Assembly (NCBI RefSeq): GCF_001894985.1
Contig: NZ_BCXG01000002.1
Location: 1 to 64,000, forward strand
DNA length: 64,000 nt
Direction of reading: 5' to 3'
Source of the DNA: Rhodococcus tukisamuensis NBRC 100609
GTDB taxonomy: Bacteria; Actinomycetota; Actinomycetes; Mycobacteriales; Mycobacteriaceae
The first letter of the stretch is position 1. Each line of letters begins with the position of its first letter. Below the pieces are notes generated by a model. The model saw nothing but the letters and a program-made list of their open reading frames with translations. It was not told where the DNA came from and made no database searches. The translations under genes were made by a program, and so were the position numbers. This document shows positions 16,917-25,244 of the stretch, piece by piece.

Positions 16917-16943
16917 TGTGGACAAACGCCGACGTTGTCCACA
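16917..16943. promoter_or_regulatory. Inverted pair of perfect DnaA boxes
   Basis: tgtggacaa and ttgtccaca form a perfect 9-9-9 inverted repeat. TTGTCCACA is the actinobacterial DnaA-box consensus. The pair lies between repeat copy A and the DUF559-type pseudogene and is not near any dnaA or dnaN gene. It could titrate or respond to DnaA, or be an operator of the lost gene. Confidence 0.65.
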
Positions 16944-16993
16944 ATTGCGGAACCTGTCCGCCGACCGGGTGAGCCGTCCGCCAGTCTCGAGGG

Positions 16994-17385
16994 ATGGGGG
17001 AATTCGATGAACCGTTTCCGGGAGGTGTCGCCGTCGCGACGGGCGCACTGACCGATCGCCAGTTGCGCCACGACACACCCGGCTGCATCGAGATGTCTAC
17101 ATCACCAAGGGAATTGGCCTCGGCGCCCTGATCCGGGCGCGGGCCGCCGAGACGCTCGACGCGCTCTGCAACGCCACCGGCACGACGCCCTCCCCGATCG
17201 CGGCCGTGCCCGAGAAGCACCGTGACACAAGGGGAATCGTGCAGCTCCGCCAGGTCCTCGAACTGGTCGACGACGGACTGCCGCGGCCGCAGACACAGGT
17301 CGAGATCCGGGACCGGCCCGGACGGATCTTCGCCCGCTCGGACGTGGGCTGGGCACGCGGAAGGTGCTCGTCGAGTACGACGGTG
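16994..17385 (+). pseudogene. Decayed DUF559/AbiEi-type endonuclease-domain gene
   Basis: The remains lie in three frames. From ATG 16994 the frame reads MGEFDEPFPGG...LTDRQLRHD, the usual start of this rhodococcal/mycobacterial family. After about 17072 the match shifts frame to LHRDVYITKGIGLG, jumps over what is normally ~90 residues to ALCNATG...RGIVQLRQVLELVDDG, loses another short block, and continues as PRPQTQVEIRDRPGRIF. Near 17355 it shifts again to KVLVEYDGA. So at least two frameshifts and two internal deletions are present. Intact relatives have an N-terminal winged-helix-like part and a C-terminal DUF559 nuclease-like fold. Recognition is from memory of the family, not a search. 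Confidence 0.7.
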
Positions 17386-17503
17386 CCCGTACCTGCACAC
17401 TCGGGCCGACGCGCCGCGGAACGATACCGAAGTGCGGATGTCGCTACCGTGCTGTAGCGTTCTCGCCTAACCACCGATGCCTAGAGGAAAGGGACGGCCC
17501 ACA

Positions 17504-17617
17504 GTGAAGCAGTTTGCGCATTCTTGCGTTGCACATTTCTACGTTGCACGCAGCGGCGCCGTACCCATGTGGCTCTGCCACTCCCAGGCAATGCGTGGAC
17601 CCCGAGAACACTCCTGA
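17504..17617 (+). CDS. Putative 37-residue leader peptide
   Basis: A short frame starting at GTG and reading MKQFAHSCVAHFYV...CHSQAMRGPREHS. Its first half uses AT-rich codons (ttt, cat, tct, gtt, gca) unlike the genes around it. AGAGGAAAGGG lies upstream, though 16-20 nt from the GTG. The end of the frame overlaps the left arm of a hairpin, which in turn competes with a terminator, the layout of an attenuator leader. It holds four His and two Cys codons but no run of one amino acid, so the sensed signal is unclear. No homolog is recognised. Confidence 0.5.
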   Translation: MKQFAHSCVAHFYVARSGAVPMWLCHSQAMRGPREHS

Positions 17618-17670
17618 CGTAACGGAACTGTTCTCGGCACCCGGGCAATCGCCCCGGGTGCCGTTCTTCT
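17602..17670 (+). promoter_or_regulatory. Candidate transcription attenuator (competing hairpins)
   Basis: Hairpin 1 pairs ccgagaaca (17602-17610) with tgttctcgg (17629-17637). Hairpin 2, a terminator, pairs cggcacccggg (17635-17645) with cccgggtgccg (17653-17663) and is followed by ttcttct. The two share bases 17635-17637. A ribosome on the leader stop codon (17615-17617) would cover the left arm of hairpin 1 and favour the terminator; a ribosome held upstream would leave hairpin 1 free. The downstream gene is the 63-residue protein at 17741. Confidence 0.6.
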
Positions 17671-17740
17671 AGCTACCCCAAACTTCTCGAGATCGTCGCT
17701 ACCGAAAGCACTCTCGAAACTGCACAACAAGGAGATCCAC

Positions 17741-17932
17741 ATGAAGCTTCGTATCCACACCCTGGCCGCGGTCCCGCCGCTGGCCGACCTGCCCGCCGAC
17801 CTCTCCGGCCAGGTCATCACCCTCGACCTGTCGCACACCGACACCCACCAGCGGGCCGCGGCCACCGACCTGGCCCGCGAACTGCTCGACCGCGGCGCCG
17901 CCCGCATCGTGATCTCCGGGTCGGCCGCCTGA
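17741..17932 (+). CDS. Orphan 63-residue small protein behind the attenuator
   Basis: A short protein MKLRIHTLAAVPPLADLPADL... ending RGAARIVISGSAA, with no signal peptide, membrane segment or metal motif. AAGGAGATCCAC gives an ideal ribosome-binding site, and codon use is typical of the GC-rich host, so I regard it as real. The pattern strand-helix-strand (QVITLDLS, ATDLARELLDRG, ARIVISG) suggests a small alpha/beta fold. It is the only gene between the attenuator and the convergent purH. No family is recognised. Confidence 0.65.
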   Translation: MKLRIHTLAAVPPLADLPADLSGQVITLDLSHTDTHQRAAATDLARELLDRGAARIVISGSAA

Positions 17933-17941
17933 CCTCAGTCC

Positions 17942-18004
17942 GCGCGAGTGTGCACCTTCCGGGGCGTCGGACCAGGAGAAACGCCGAGAGGCGCACACTC
18001 GACG
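17942..18004. repeat. 63-bp dispersed palindromic element, copy C (inverted)
   Basis: In reverse complement this copy aligns without gaps to copy B (34492-34554) with 47 of 63 identical positions by hand count. It keeps the cgagtgtgc and tgcacactcg ends and the ccgacgc centre. It starts 9 bp after the small-protein stop codon and overlaps the hairpin at 17984-18026. Confidence 0.75.
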
Positions 18005-18026
18005 GAATCGAGCGCGCACCTCTCGG
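17984..18026. terminator. Likely bidirectional terminator between the small gene and purH
   Basis: Left arm ccgagaggcgcacactcga (17984-18002) pairs with tcgagcgcgcacctctcgg (18008-18026) at 16 of 19 positions, with a 5-nt loop. It lies between two convergent genes and uses part of repeat copy C. Confidence 0.7.
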
Positions 18027-18051
18027 CGAACGATTTGGACTGACGGTCAGG

Positions 18052-19611
18052 TCAGTGGGCGAAGTGCCGGGCCCCGGTCAGGTACATCGTGACGCCGGCC
18101 TCGCGGGCGGCCTCGATGACCTCGTTGTCACGAACCGAACCACCCGGCTGCACGACCGCCTTGACGCCCGCGGTCGCGAGCACCTGGAAGCCGTCCGGGA
18201 AGGGGAAGAACGCGTCCGAGGCGCCCACCGAACCGGCGACCCGGTCCCCCGCGCGCTGCACGGCCAGGTGCGCCGAGTCGACACGGTTGACCTGGCCCAT
18301 GCCGACGCCCACCGAGGCGCCGTCGTGGGCGAGCAGGATCGCGTTGGACTTCACGGCACGGCATGCGCGCCAAGCGAATTCGAGATCCCTCAGGGTTGCG
18401 GCGTCGGCCGCGTCACCGGTGACGAGGGTCCAGTTGGCCGAGTCGTCGCCCTCGGCGTCGAGCACGTCCCGCTCCTGCAGCAGCGCGCCACCGGAGATCG
18501 GGCGCAGCTCCACGCCGGTCGCGTTCGGAACCGCGGCCTCGAGCACCCGCACGTTCTTCTTGCGGGCCAGCACCTCGACGGCGCCGGGGGCGTAGGACGG
18601 CGCGATGACAACCTCGGTGAAGATGTCGGCGACCTGCTCGGCCATCTCCACGGTCACCTCGCGGTTCGCCGCGATGACGCCACCGAACGCACTGACCGGA
18701 TCGCAGGCGTGCGCCTTGCGGTGCGCCTCGGCGATGTCGGCGCCGACGGCGATGCCACAGGGGTTGGCGTGCTTGATGATCGCGACCGCGGGCTCGGCGT
18801 GGTCGAAGGCGGCGCGCCAGGCGGCGTCACCGTCGGTGTAGTTGTTGTACGACATCTCCTTGCCGTGCAACTGCTTCGCCTGCGCGAGTCCCGCGGCGGC
18901 CGCCGGGTCCTCGTACAGCGCGGCGGCCTGGTGCGGGTTCTCGCCGTAACGCAGGACCGCGGTGCGGTTCCAGCTCGCACCGGCCCACTCCGGGAACTGG
19001 GTGTCGGAGTCGGACGCGACGAGGGTCGAGGTCATCCAGCTGGCGACCGCGACGTCGTAGGACGCCGTGTGCTGGAACGCCTGCGCCGCAAGGGCGGTGC
19101 GCTCCTGCAGGGTGAATCCGCCGGCCGCGACCGCGGCGAGGACGTCCTCGTAGCGGGCCGGGTCGACGACGACGCCCACCGAGGGGTGGTTCTTCGCGGC
19201 GGCGCGCACCATCGACGGTCCGCCGATGTCGATCTGCTCGACGCACTCGTCGGGCGTCGCACCGGACGCGACGGTCGCGGTGAACGGGTAGAGGTTCACC
19301 ACCACCAGCTGGAAGGCCTCGATGCCGAGGTCCGCGAGCTGCGCGAGGTGGTCTTCCTTGCGGGTGTCGGCGAGGATGCCGGCGTGCACGCGCGGGTGCA
19401 GGGTCTTGACCCGCCCCTCGAGGCACTCGGGGAACCCGGTGAGCGACTCGACCGGCGTGACGGGGATGCCCGCGTCGGCGATCTTCGCCGCGGTGGAGCC
19501 GGTCGAGACCAGTTCGACCCCGGCCTGGTGCAGCCCGGTGGCCAGTTCAACGAGGCCCGTCTTGTCGTAGACGCTGACAAGTGCGCGGCGCACAGCCTTA
19601 CGTTCGGTCAC
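18052..19611 (-). CDS. purH: Bifunctional AICAR formyltransferase / IMP cyclohydrolase
   Basis: A 519-residue cytosolic enzyme for the last two steps of de novo IMP synthesis. The N-terminal IMP cyclohydrolase (MGS-like) domain starts [17 protein letters not shown] and includes [14 protein letters not shown]. The C-terminal AICAR transformylase carries the catalytic Lys-His pair in [14 protein letters not shown]. Length is normal for the family. Its start overlaps the purN stop by four bases, so purN and purH form one leftward operon, the same order as Rv0956-Rv0957. Confidence 0.97.
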   Translation of the reverse strand: MTERKAVRRALVSVYDKTGLVELATGLHQAGVELVSTGSTAAKIADAGIPVTPVESLTGFPECLEGRVKTLHPRVHAGILADTRKEDHLAQLADLGIEAFQLVVVNLYPFTATVASGATPDECVEQIDIGGPSMVRAAAKNHPSVGVVVDPARYEDVLAAVAAGGFTLQERTALAAQAFQHTASYDVAVASWMTSTLVASDSDTQFPEWAGASWNRTAVLRYGENPHQAAALYEDPAAAAGLAQAKQLHGKEMSYNNYTDGDAAWRAAFDHAEPAVAIIKHANPCGIAVGADIAEAHRKAHACDPVSAFGGVIAANREVTVEMAEQVADIFTEVVIAPSYAPGAVEVLARKKNVRVLEAAVPNATGVELRPISGGALLQERDVLDAEGDDSANWTLVTGDAADAATLRDLEFAWRACRAVKSNAILLAHDGASVGVGMGQVNRVDSAHLAVQRAGDRVAGSVGASDAFFPFPDGFQVLATAGVKAVVQPGGSVRDNEVIEAAREAGVTMYLTGARHFAH

Positions 19612-20249
19612 TTCGGGATCACGGCCTTTCGTCCATCGGAAATAACACCTCGGGTGGCGACCGCGGCGAGCACCTCGACCAGCAGCCGGCGTTCCACAGT
19701 CTTGATTCGCTCGTGCAGCGAGGCCTCGTCGTCGTCGTCGAGGACCGGCACCGCTTCCTGCGCCAGCACGGGTCCGGTGTCGACGCCGGCGTCGACCAGG
19801 TGCACGGTCGACCCGGTGACCTTCACCCCGTACGCCAGGGCGTCGGGCACCGCGTGCGCGCCGGGAAACGACGGCAGCAGCGCGGGGTGGGTGTTGACGA
19901 TCCGGCCACCGAAGCGAGCGAGGAACTCGGGCCCGAGGATCTTCATGAACCCGGCGGAGACGATCAGGTCCGGGGCGTGGGCATCTACGGCCTCGGTGAG
20001 CGCGTGGTCCCAGGCGGCACGGTCGGCGTGCTCGCGCAGCGCGACGCGGAAGTCGGCGATGCCGGCGGCGCGCGCGTGGAGCGCGGCGTCACAGTCCCGG
20101 TCGACGCCGACGGCCACGATGCGGGCTGGGTAGTCGTCGACCGCGGCCGCGACCAGCGACTGCAGCAGGCTTCCGGTACCGGAAGCGAGGACCACGACCC
20201 GGGCCGGCGTGGAAGCGCCGGGCCGGAAGTACTCACGCGAGGCTGTCAG
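19608..20249 (-). CDS. purN: Phosphoribosylglycinamide formyltransferase (GAR transformylase)
   Basis: A formyl-THF-dependent enzyme of purine synthesis. Seen are [14 protein letters not shown] (phosphate-binding loop), SAGFMKILG, the catalytic [14 protein letters not shown] and [13 protein letters not shown]. The only conventional in-frame start, GTG 20195, begins inside the first beta strand (at VLASG) and has no ribosome-binding site. A CTG at 20249 has AGGAG seven bases upstream and gives an N-terminal lead close in length to that of the M. tuberculosis protein, so I prefer it. The protein is then 213 residues. The stop overlaps the purH start. Confidence 0.9.
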   Translation of the reverse strand: MTASREYFRPGASTPARVVVLASGTGSLLQSLVAAAVDDYPARIVAVGVDRDCDAALHARAAGIADFRVALREHADRAAWDHALTEAVDAHAPDLIVSAGFMKILGPEFLARFGGRIVNTHPALLPSFPGAHAVPDALAYGVKVTGSTVHLVDAGVDTGPVLAQEAVPVLDDDDEASLHERIKTVERRLLVEVLAAVATRGVISDGRKAVIPK

Positions 20250-20303
20250 CGCTCTACTCCTGTGTGCGGACCATCGGCCGGAAGTGACCGGCCGCAGTGA
20301 ATG

Positions 20304-21794
20304 CTAGTCGCTGCCCGGCCGGGCACCTCCGGGCAGGTCCTGCTCGCCCTCGGGCGCCGTGACCTGCGCCACCTCGACGACCTCGCCCTCGAGCACCTCG
20401 CCGTCGAACAGCCCGGCCTCGACCACCTCCGCCTCGACCACGGCCGCGGCGGGGACGGACTTCGCCGCGGGCTCGGTCGCCACCGGCTCGCCGACCACCT
20501 CGGCCTCGATCACGGTGCCGGACGCCACCGGCGTCTCGGCCACCGACAGCGCGATCGGCTCGGGGGCCGGCCGTGCAGGCGCGCTTCTCGGCTGCGTCGC
20601 GGCCGGTTCCGGCCTGCGCCCGCGCAGCCGCGACAGCGCCGCGACCGCCCCGCCCAGCAGTCCGAGCCAGGCGAACACGAGGCCGACGAAGGCCGGCAGG
20701 TCCACCCCGACCGTCCCGAAGGAACCGAGGTCGCCGCCCCCGGCGAAGGCGAGCAGTCCCAGCCCGGTCGCCACCGCCACGGCAGCGACCGTCGCCCGTT
20801 GCGCCGCCTCGAGCGAGGAGGACACGCCACGCGCGCAGTCGCGGCCGAGCATCACCCCGATCGCCGCGGGGACCGTCAGCAGCGCGAGCGCCGCGCCCCC
20901 GCCACCCCCGGCCGGCAGCGCGCCCAGCAATGGCAACGCCGGCACCGGTCCCCCGCTCACCTCCAGCAGGCTGACGGCGGCGGTACCCACGTGTGCGGTC
21001 GCACCGACGAGCACCGCGACCGCGCCCAGCACGACATTCGGCAGGTACAGGATCGAGAGCACGGTCAGGCCGAGTCCTCCGACGAAGCCGTTGCCCGCCG
21101 CAACCAGCGCCCCGACGGTGTCCCAGGACGAGACCAGCGCGACGGCGGTGAGCGCGGCGCCGGAGGCGAGCAACGCCATCGCGGCCCGCAGCGCGGGCTG
21201 CGCGGCCGCGAACACCCACGCCGGCACCGGCAGCTGTGCGGTCAGCGGGCGCCACAACCGGCTGCCCATCCCGATCCCGGCGGCGGTCAGGTGCACCGCC
21301 AGCACCCAGCCGAACGCGGCCAGGACATTCGGCGAGGCCAGCGGGATCACCTCGGATGCGTCCTGCACCACGGCCAACGCGATCGCGGTGACCAGCAGGG
21401 GCCCGGACAGTGCCGCACCGAGCACCCACCAGCGTTCGTACGACGGACTGTCCTCGGTGACCGTCCGCACGCAGGCCTTGGCGCAGGCCCAGACCATCAG
21501 CAGGGTCGGCAGCAGCGGCAGCACCCCGAGGGAGACGCCGCTGACGGTCAGCTGGACCTGGTGCACGGCCAGCCAGCTCGCCGCGATCGCACCGCTGGTC
21601 CCGTTCAGCTCACTGTTCGACGCGACCAGCGTGACCAGCACGCAGGTCGCGATGATCACGAGCGCCAGCACGGTCGGCCGGAATGCGACCCCGAGCAGGG
21701 CCCGGACCTGTTCCGGGGTGGGGGTCGGCCGGGGTGCGGCCACCCTCCCCCGGGTCGGATTCCGGGCGGTGTCGCGGCTCAGCAAGGAACTCAT
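20304..21794 (-). CDS. DUF6350 multi-pass membrane protein (Rv0955-like)
   Basis: A 496-residue protein with about nine to ten hydrophobic segments from residue ~38 to ~385, followed by an acidic C-terminal tail. The tail repeats short E-x-E-V-V units (IEAEVVGEP, VEAEVVEAG, LEGEVVEVA), probably flexible and cytoplasmic. Position just upstream of purN and downstream of the Rv0954-like gene matches the mycobacterial order. Function is unknown. It ends 54 bp before the purN start and is probably co-transcribed. Confidence 0.85.
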   Translation of the reverse strand: MSSLLSRDTARNPTRGRVAAPRPTPTPEQVRALLGVAFRPTVLALVIIATCVLVTLVASNSELNGTSGAIAASWLAVHQVQLTVSGVSLGVLPLLPTLLMVWACAKACVRTVTEDSPSYERWWVLGAALSGPLLVTAIALAVVQDASEVIPLASPNVLAAFGWVLAVHLTAAGIGMGSRLWRPLTAQLPVPAWVFAAAQPALRAAMALLASGAALTAVALVSSWDTVGALVAAGNGFVGGLGLTVLSILYLPNVVLGAVAVLVGATAHVGTAAVSLLEVSGGPVPALPLLGALPAGGGGGAALALLTVPAAIGVMLGRDCARGVSSSLEAAQRATVAAVAVATGLGLLAFAGGGDLGSFGTVGVDLPAFVGLVFAWLGLLGGAVAALSRLRGRRPEPAATQPRSAPARPAPEPIALSVAETPVASGTVIEAEVVGEPVATEPAAKSVPAAAVVEAEVVEAGLFDGEVLEGEVVEVAQVTAPEGEQDLPGGARPGSD

Positions 21795-21905
21795 CTCCTC
21801 GAGGGTGGCATCTGGGTCGGCGGCCGTCGGCCAGGCGCGCCGACGCTCCGGCGCCCGACACGACGGCGCCCCCCAGGTTCACCCGGGGGGCGCCCGACGT
21901 CGGGG

Positions 21906-22829
21906 TCAGTCGTCGGTGGGCTTGGTGGCGGCGCCGAACACCTGCGTCGGCGCCCCCGGTGCGCCGCCTGCCGGCTGGTCGGTGCCGGGAGTCTCGGCGG
22001 GCTTGTCGGCACCGGACTGCTCGGCGGGTGGGGCCTGCTGCGGCTGTCCGCCGGGCTGCTGCTGGCCGGCGGCCGGCGGGGAGGCCGGGGTGGGCGCGTA
22101 GGGGTTGGCCTGCTGGCCGTAGCCCGCACCGTAGGCCTGCGGCGCCTGGGCCTGCGGCTGTCCGTAACCCTGCGGCTGGCCGTAACCCTGCGGCGCCTGC
22201 GGCTGGCCGTAACCCTGGGGGGCGTAGCCGCCGGGGTACTGCTGCTGCGGGTATCCGGGCGGCTGCTGGCCGTACGCCTGCGGCTGGCCGTAGCCGGCCG
22301 GGTACTGCTGCTCGCCGTAACCCTGCGGCTGCCCGTAGCCCTGCGGGGCGTAGCCGACCGGTCGCGGCGCGGGCGCCTTGAGGAGGCCGAGCGCGAACAG
22401 CACCACCGTGACCGCCAGCACGAGCTGCACGAAGCCGAGGACCAGGATGACGATGCCGCCCCAGGCCAGCGACACACCTTCGGACAGCGAGAACAGGAAG
22501 CACAGCGAGACCGCGAAGCCCACCAGCGACGTGGCCGCGGCGAGCGCCTCGTAGGAGTGCTCGGGCAGCAGCGACAGGCCCGCGAGCAGCCCGCCGAGCA
22601 GCAGCATCGCGAGCCCGACCACCGGGTATCCGCCCTCGAAGGACGTCTGCGACAGGGTGGCGTCCGCGAAGGTGCTGACCTTCGCGAACGGGGCGAATCC
22701 GATCAGGAAGATCACGACTCCGAGCACCAGCACGCCGAGGGTCAGCAGGTGCGGCATTCCCTTCGAGCCCAGGCCGCCGGACGGCTGAGCGGGCGGGCCG
22801 TAACCCGGCCCGGGTGGGTTGAAACTCAT
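21906..22829 (-). CDS. DUF5336 membrane protein with Pro/Gln/Tyr-rich tail (Rv0954-like)
   Basis: A 307-residue protein with four membrane segments (about residues 28-160) and a long tail rich in YGQPQ and PQGYG repeats, presumably unstructured. The domain order and gene position match M. tuberculosis Rv0954, which I recall being reported as a component of the cell-division complex; that role is not shown by this sequence. ATG 22829 is chosen because AAGGAG lies six bases upstream; the longer frame adds only low-quality sequence. Repeats in the DNA at about 22090-22360 come from this tail. Confidence 0.87.
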   Translation of the reverse strand: MSFNPPGPGYGPPAQPSGGLGSKGMPHLLTLGVLVLGVVIFLIGFAPFAKVSTFADATLSQTSFEGGYPVVGLAMLLLGGLLAGLSLLPEHSYEALAAATSLVGFAVSLCFLFSLSEGVSLAWGGIVILVLGFVQLVLAVTVVLFALGLLKAPAPRPVGYAPQGYGQPQGYGEQQYPAGYGQPQAYGQQPPGYPQQQYPGGYAPQGYGQPQAPQGYGQPQGYGQPQAQAPQAYGAGYGQQANPYAPTPASPPAAGQQQPGGQPQQAPPAEQSGADKPAETPGTDQPAGGAPGAPTQVFGAATKPTDD

Positions 22830-22915
22830 GTCGGCTCCTTGGGGTGGGCGCACGCGGAATCGATTCCCCTTGAACGCTAGCGCATCCGGGCGCGACGCCT
22901 CGGTCACCGAGCACG

Positions 22916-22962
22916 CCGAAGGGCACCCGAATTCGCGAAACGCGAGTTCGGGTGCCCTTCGG
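22916..22962 (-). terminator. Terminator after sucCD
   Basis: A 16-bp perfect stem (ccgaagggcacccgaa / ttcgggtgcccttcgg) with additional inner pairing tcgcg-aaa-cgcga. It sits 44 bp beyond the sucD stop and ahead of the DUF5336 gene. Confidence 0.85.
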
Positions 22963-23005
22963 TGGTGTTCAAGCCGCAGGCAGAGCCGGCGGCGGGCAGA
23001 GCAGC

Positions 23006-23914
23006 CTAGGCGGACAGGCTCTGCAGGATCTCGCGCGCGAGGGCGGCGGTGGCGGACGGCGTCTTGCCGACCTTCACGCCGGCGGCCTCGAGGGCCTCCT
23101 GCTTGGCCTGCGCGGTGCCCGAGGAGCCGGAGACGATGGCGCCGGCGTGGCCCATGGTCTTGCCCTCGGGAGCCGTGAAGCCCGCGACGTAGCCGACGAC
23201 CGGCTTGGTCACGTTGGCCTTGATGTAGTCGGCCGCCCGCTCCTCGGCGTCGCCACCGATCTCACCGATCATCACGATGACCTTGGTGTCGGGGTCGTTC
23301 TCGAACGCCTCGATGGCGTCGATGTGCGTGGTGCCGATGACCGGGTCGCCGCCGATGCCGATGGCGGTGGAGAAGCCGAAGTCACGCAGCTCGTACATCA
23401 TCTGGTAGGTCAGGGTGCCCGACTTGGAGACCAGGCCGATGGGGCCGGTGCCCGCGATGTTGGCGGGCGTGATGCCGACCAGGGCCTCGCCCGGCGTGAT
23501 GATGCCGGGGCAGTTCGGGCCGATGATGCGGGTCTTCTTGCCCTTGGACTCGTTGTACGCCCATGCGTATGCGGAGTCCTGGACCGGGATGCCCTCGGTG
23601 ATGACCACGAGGAGCGGGATCTCCGCGTCGATGGCCTCGACGATGGCGTCCTTCGAGAAGGCCGGGGGGACGAACGCGATGGAAACGTCCGCGCCGGTCT
23701 CCTTCATTGCCTCTTCGACGGTGGCGAAGACGGGCAGCTCGACGGCGTTGCCGTCCTTGTCCGTGTGCGAGACCGTGGTGCCGGCCTTGCGGGCGTTGAC
23801 GCCGCCTACGACCTGGGTGCCGGCCTTGAGCATCAGTGCGGTGTGCTTGGTGCCCTCGCCGCCGGTGATGCCCTGGACGATGACCTTGGAGTCCTTGGTG
23901 AGGAAGATTGCCAT
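23006..23914 (-). CDS. sucD: Succinyl-CoA synthetase, alpha subunit
   Basis: A 302-residue TCA-cycle enzyme subunit that converts succinyl-CoA to succinate with substrate-level phosphorylation. The CoA-binding Rossmann region starts [21 protein letters not shown]; the nucleotide/CoA region includes [12 protein letters not shown]. The phosphorylated His lies in the conserved [10 protein letters not shown] segment near residue 256. The gene follows sucC after 15 bp in the same leftward operon and is closed by a strong hairpin. Confidence 0.98.
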   Translation of the reverse strand: MAIFLTKDSKVIVQGITGGEGTKHTALMLKAGTQVVGGVNARKAGTTVSHTDKDGNAVELPVFATVEEAMKETGADVSIAFVPPAFSKDAIVEAIDAEIPLLVVITEGIPVQDSAYAWAYNESKGKKTRIIGPNCPGIITPGEALVGITPANIAGTGPIGLVSKSGTLTYQMMYELRDFGFSTAIGIGGDPVIGTTHIDAIEAFENDPDTKVIVMIGEIGGDAEERAADYIKANVTKPVVGYVAGFTAPEGKTMGHAGAIVSGSSGTAQAKQEALEAAGVKVGKTPSATAALAREILQSLSA

Positions 23915-23929
23915 TGTTCTGTGAGTCCC

Positions 23930-25099
23930 TTACTTCGCTGCGTGAGCGAGCTCGGCGGCCTTGTCGGCGGCCTCGTCCATGGTTGCGACGACCGTCACCA
24001 GCGGGTGGTTGGCCTCGGCGAGGATGCGGCGACCCTCTTCGACGTTGTTTCCGTCCAGGCGCACGACGAGCGGCTTGTTGGCCTCGTCACCCAGGGTCTG
24101 CAGGGCGCCGACGATGCCGTTGGCGACCGCGTCACAGGCGGTGATGCCGCCGAAGACGTTCACGAACACGCTCTTGACCTGCGCATCGTTCAGGATGACG
24201 TCCAGGCCGGCGGCCATGACCGCTGCCGAGGCGCCGCCGCCGATGTCGAGGAAGTTGGCGGGCTTGACGCCGCCGTGGTTCTCACCGGCGTACGCGACGA
24301 CGTCGAGGGTCGACATGACCAGACCCGCGCCGTTGCCGATGATGCCGACCTCGCCGTCGAGCTTGACGTAGTTGAGGTCGTTCTCCTTGGCCTTGAGCTC
24401 GAGGGGATCGGTGGCGTCCCGGTCCTCGAAGGCCTCGTGGCCGGGCTGACGGAACGCGGCGTTCTCGTCCAGGGTGACCTTGCCGTCGAGGGCCAGGATC
24501 TGGTCGTCGGGCGTGCGGACGAGGGGGTTGACCTCGACGAGGAGGGCGTCTTCGTTGATGAAGACCTCCCACAGCTTCTGGATGGTGATCGCGGCGGCGT
24601 CGAGCACCTCGGCGGGCAGCTTGCCGGCCTCGGCGATCTGACGCGCGAACGCCAGGTCGACACCCTTGACGGCGTCGACGGCGATCTTGGCGAGGGCGTC
24701 GGGGTTCTCCTCGGCGGTGACCTCGATCTCGACGCCACCCTCCACCGAGCACATGGCCAGGTAGGTGCGGTTGGTGCGGTCGAGCAGGAAGGAGATGTAG
24801 TACTCCTCGGCGATGTCACTGGCCTCGGCGACCAGCAGCTTCTTGACGACGTGACCCTTGATGTCCAGGCCCAGGATTGCCTCGGCGTTGGCCACTGCGG
24901 CATCAACGTCGGGCGAGTACTTCACGCCGCCGGCCTTGCCGCGGCCGCCGACCTTGACCTGCGCCTTGACCATCACCGGCTTGCCGATTTCCTCGGCAAT
25001 CTCGCGCGCCCCGGCGACCGTGTCGGTAACACGCCCGGCCGAAGTCGGTACACCGTGCTTGGCGAAGAGTTCCTTCGCCTGGTATTCGAAGAGATCCAT
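23930..25099 (-). CDS. sucC: Succinyl-CoA synthetase, beta subunit
   Basis: A 389-residue ATP-grasp subunit starting [19 protein letters not shown]. Family landmarks are [22 protein letters not shown], and [10 protein letters not shown] before the CoA-ligase domain. It binds ADP or GDP and pairs with SucD. The frame is open further upstream, but ATG 25099 fits the family start. The 5' leader holds a small hairpin (cccgctc/gagcggg, 25126-25148) of unknown role. First gene of the sucCD operon. Confidence 0.98.
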   Translation of the reverse strand: MDLFEYQAKELFAKHGVPTSAGRVTDTVAGAREIAEEIGKPVMVKAQVKVGGRGKAGGVKYSPDVDAAVANAEAILGLDIKGHVVKKLLVAEASDIAEEYYISFLLDRTNRTYLAMCSVEGGVEIEVTAEENPDALAKIAVDAVKGVDLAFARQIAEAGKLPAEVLDAAAITIQKLWEVFINEDALLVEVNPLVRTPDDQILALDGKVTLDENAAFRQPGHEAFEDRDATDPLELKAKENDLNYVKLDGEVGIIGNGAGLVMSTLDVVAYAGENHGGVKPANFLDIGGGASAAVMAAGLDVILNDAQVKSVFVNVFGGITACDAVANGIVGALQTLGDEANKPLVVRLDGNNVEEGRRILAEANHPLVTVVATMDEAADKAAELAHAAK

Positions 25100-25244
25100 C
25101 TGCTCACCGTCTCGTCTGCTTGACGCCCGCTCGAGGGGTAAGAGCGGGTCCGTTCGGACTTTATCTAGTTGAATCATTGGTCCAACCGCCGCGTCGGTGG
25201 TATGTGGCATATCTCACCAGATCAGCCCCGTGCGCGGCAGCTCA

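Noticed and set aside
17344-17406. A possible fourth copy of the 63-bp element (tgcacactcggg at 17394)
   Set aside because: Only one end matches; the opposite end and the centre do not align at 63-bp spacing.
17950-20133. A long plus-strand frame opposite purH and purN (about 727 codons)
   Set aside because: It is antisense to two clearly recognised enzymes, has biased composition (Arg, Gly, Val, Asp rich) and matches no family; long antisense frames are expected in GC-rich DNA.
22090-22360. Short repeats that might suggest a CRISPR array or tandem repeat locus
   Set aside because: The repeats are in frame and encode the YGQPQ-rich tail of the DUF5336 protein; there are no regular spacers.
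22952-25123. A long plus-strand frame opposite sucD and sucC
   Set aside because: Mirror of well-conserved genes with repetitive Asp/Leu/Val/Gly composition; not a credible protein.
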